Below are positions 5,013-5,208 of a DNA stretch of 5,208 nt, one piece after another. The translations under genes and the position numbers were made by a program. Within the stretch, counting starts at the first letter, position 1. Each line of letters begins with the position of its first letter. Source of the DNA: CAYJLC01 sp044426345. Its GTDB lineage: Bacteria; Bacillota; Clostridia; Oscillospirales; Butyricicoccaceae. The notes beneath the pieces are model-generated. The model was not told the origin of the DNA and ran no database searches. It saw only the letters and a list, made by a program, of their open reading frames with translations. The stretch is taken from assembly GCA_044426345.1 (NCBI GenBank), contig JAWXUP010000124.1:1-5208 (forward strand), given 5' to 3'.

Positions 5013-5030
5013 GTTCTGTAGGTGTTTTTT
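4990..5030 (+). terminator. Rho-independent terminator of the LysR gene
   Basis: AACACCTACA (4990-4999 carries the paired part) and TGTAGGTGTT (5017-5026) form a perfect 10-bp stem around a 17-nt loop, followed by a T-run (5025-5030). The left arm is inside the last codons of the LysR gene and the stop codon is in the loop, so the terminator begins within the coding sequence. Confidence 0.85.
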
Positions 5031-5051
5031 ATGAATGAAAATACTAATTTT

Positions 5052-5208
5052 TGTAGGGGCAAACTGTGTTCGTCCGTGCTACGCTAAAAAACCATCAATA
5101 AATTAAAAATATCGCACCTGTAGGGTATGGCGTCCTCGACATACCGTGATACGCAAAAACTAGCACGATGAAAAAACATTGCAACCGTAGAGGCGAACTG
5201 TGTTCGTC
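5052..5208. repeat. Array of short GTAGGG-type hairpin repeats with 67-bp spacing
   Basis: Three units begin at 5052, 5119 and 5186, exactly 67 bp apart, the last cut by the window edge. Each starts (T/C)GTAG(G/A)G, then forms a small hairpin: GGGCAAAC-TGT-GTTCGTCC in unit 1, GGTATG...CATACC in unit 2, and GGCGAAC-TGT-GTTCGTC in unit 3. Units 1 and 2 continue with CCGTG(C/A)TACGC, an A-rich linker, and AT(C/T)GCA(C/A)C. They look like the dispersed intergenic hairpin repeats seen in many gut Clostridia; the hairpin bodies differ while the flanks are kept. There is no coding sequence in 5013-5208. Confidence 0.7.

Noticed and set aside
5052..5208. CRISPR array
   Set aside because: Units are regularly spaced, but repeats are imperfect and contain their own differing hairpins, and the A-rich linkers are partly conserved rather than unique spacers.

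Overview
The window is AT-rich and looks like a low-GC Firmicute, probably a gut-type member of the Clostridia. Grounds: strong GGAGG-type ribosome binding sites, a Gram-positive-style lipoprotein solute-binding protein, clostridial-style protein sequences, and short GTAGGGGC...TTCGTCCG hairpin repeats of a kind common between genes in such genomes. The assignment is inferred from style, not from a marker gene.

Layout. Positions 1-519 (minus strand) hold the N-terminal 173 codons of a zinc-type ABC transporter lipoprotein (ZnuA/AdcA-like), running off the left edge. Upstream of it lie a leader of about 386 nt and a near-perfect promoter (TTGACA, 17 bp, extended TATAAT) covered by nested palindromes at 892-968. 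Positions 1118-3664 form a compact minus-strand operon: an 88-aa PacL-like membrane protein with a Cys-x-Cys-x-Cys-x-Cys tail; a 708-aa P1B-type metal ATPase with an unusual membrane motif (FSC-A-I-K in place of CPC); a 26-aa membrane microprotein whose start overlaps the ATPase stop; and a terminator. On the plus strand, 4125-5012 encodes a LysR-family regulator ending in its own terminator. At the right edge are 67-bp-spaced hairpin repeats.

How it fits together. The solute-binding protein should capture zinc (or another divalent metal) for uptake. The ATPase with its small partner proteins should export or otherwise move a transition metal. In mycobacteria, PacL proteins assemble with CtpC-type ATPases into membrane efflux platforms; the first two genes of this operon look like a Firmicute counterpart, with cysteines where the mycobacterial protein has a His/Asp tail. 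The regulatory regions of the uptake gene and the efflux operon share short motifs (TTAGC[A/G]TAGG[A/C]TAA and TTCGCAAAT), which raises the possibility of one shared metal sensor.

The point most worth following is the 26-aa gene at 1189-1269. It has a strong ribosome binding site inside the last codons of the ATPase, is membrane-like, and is too short for ordinary gene callers.
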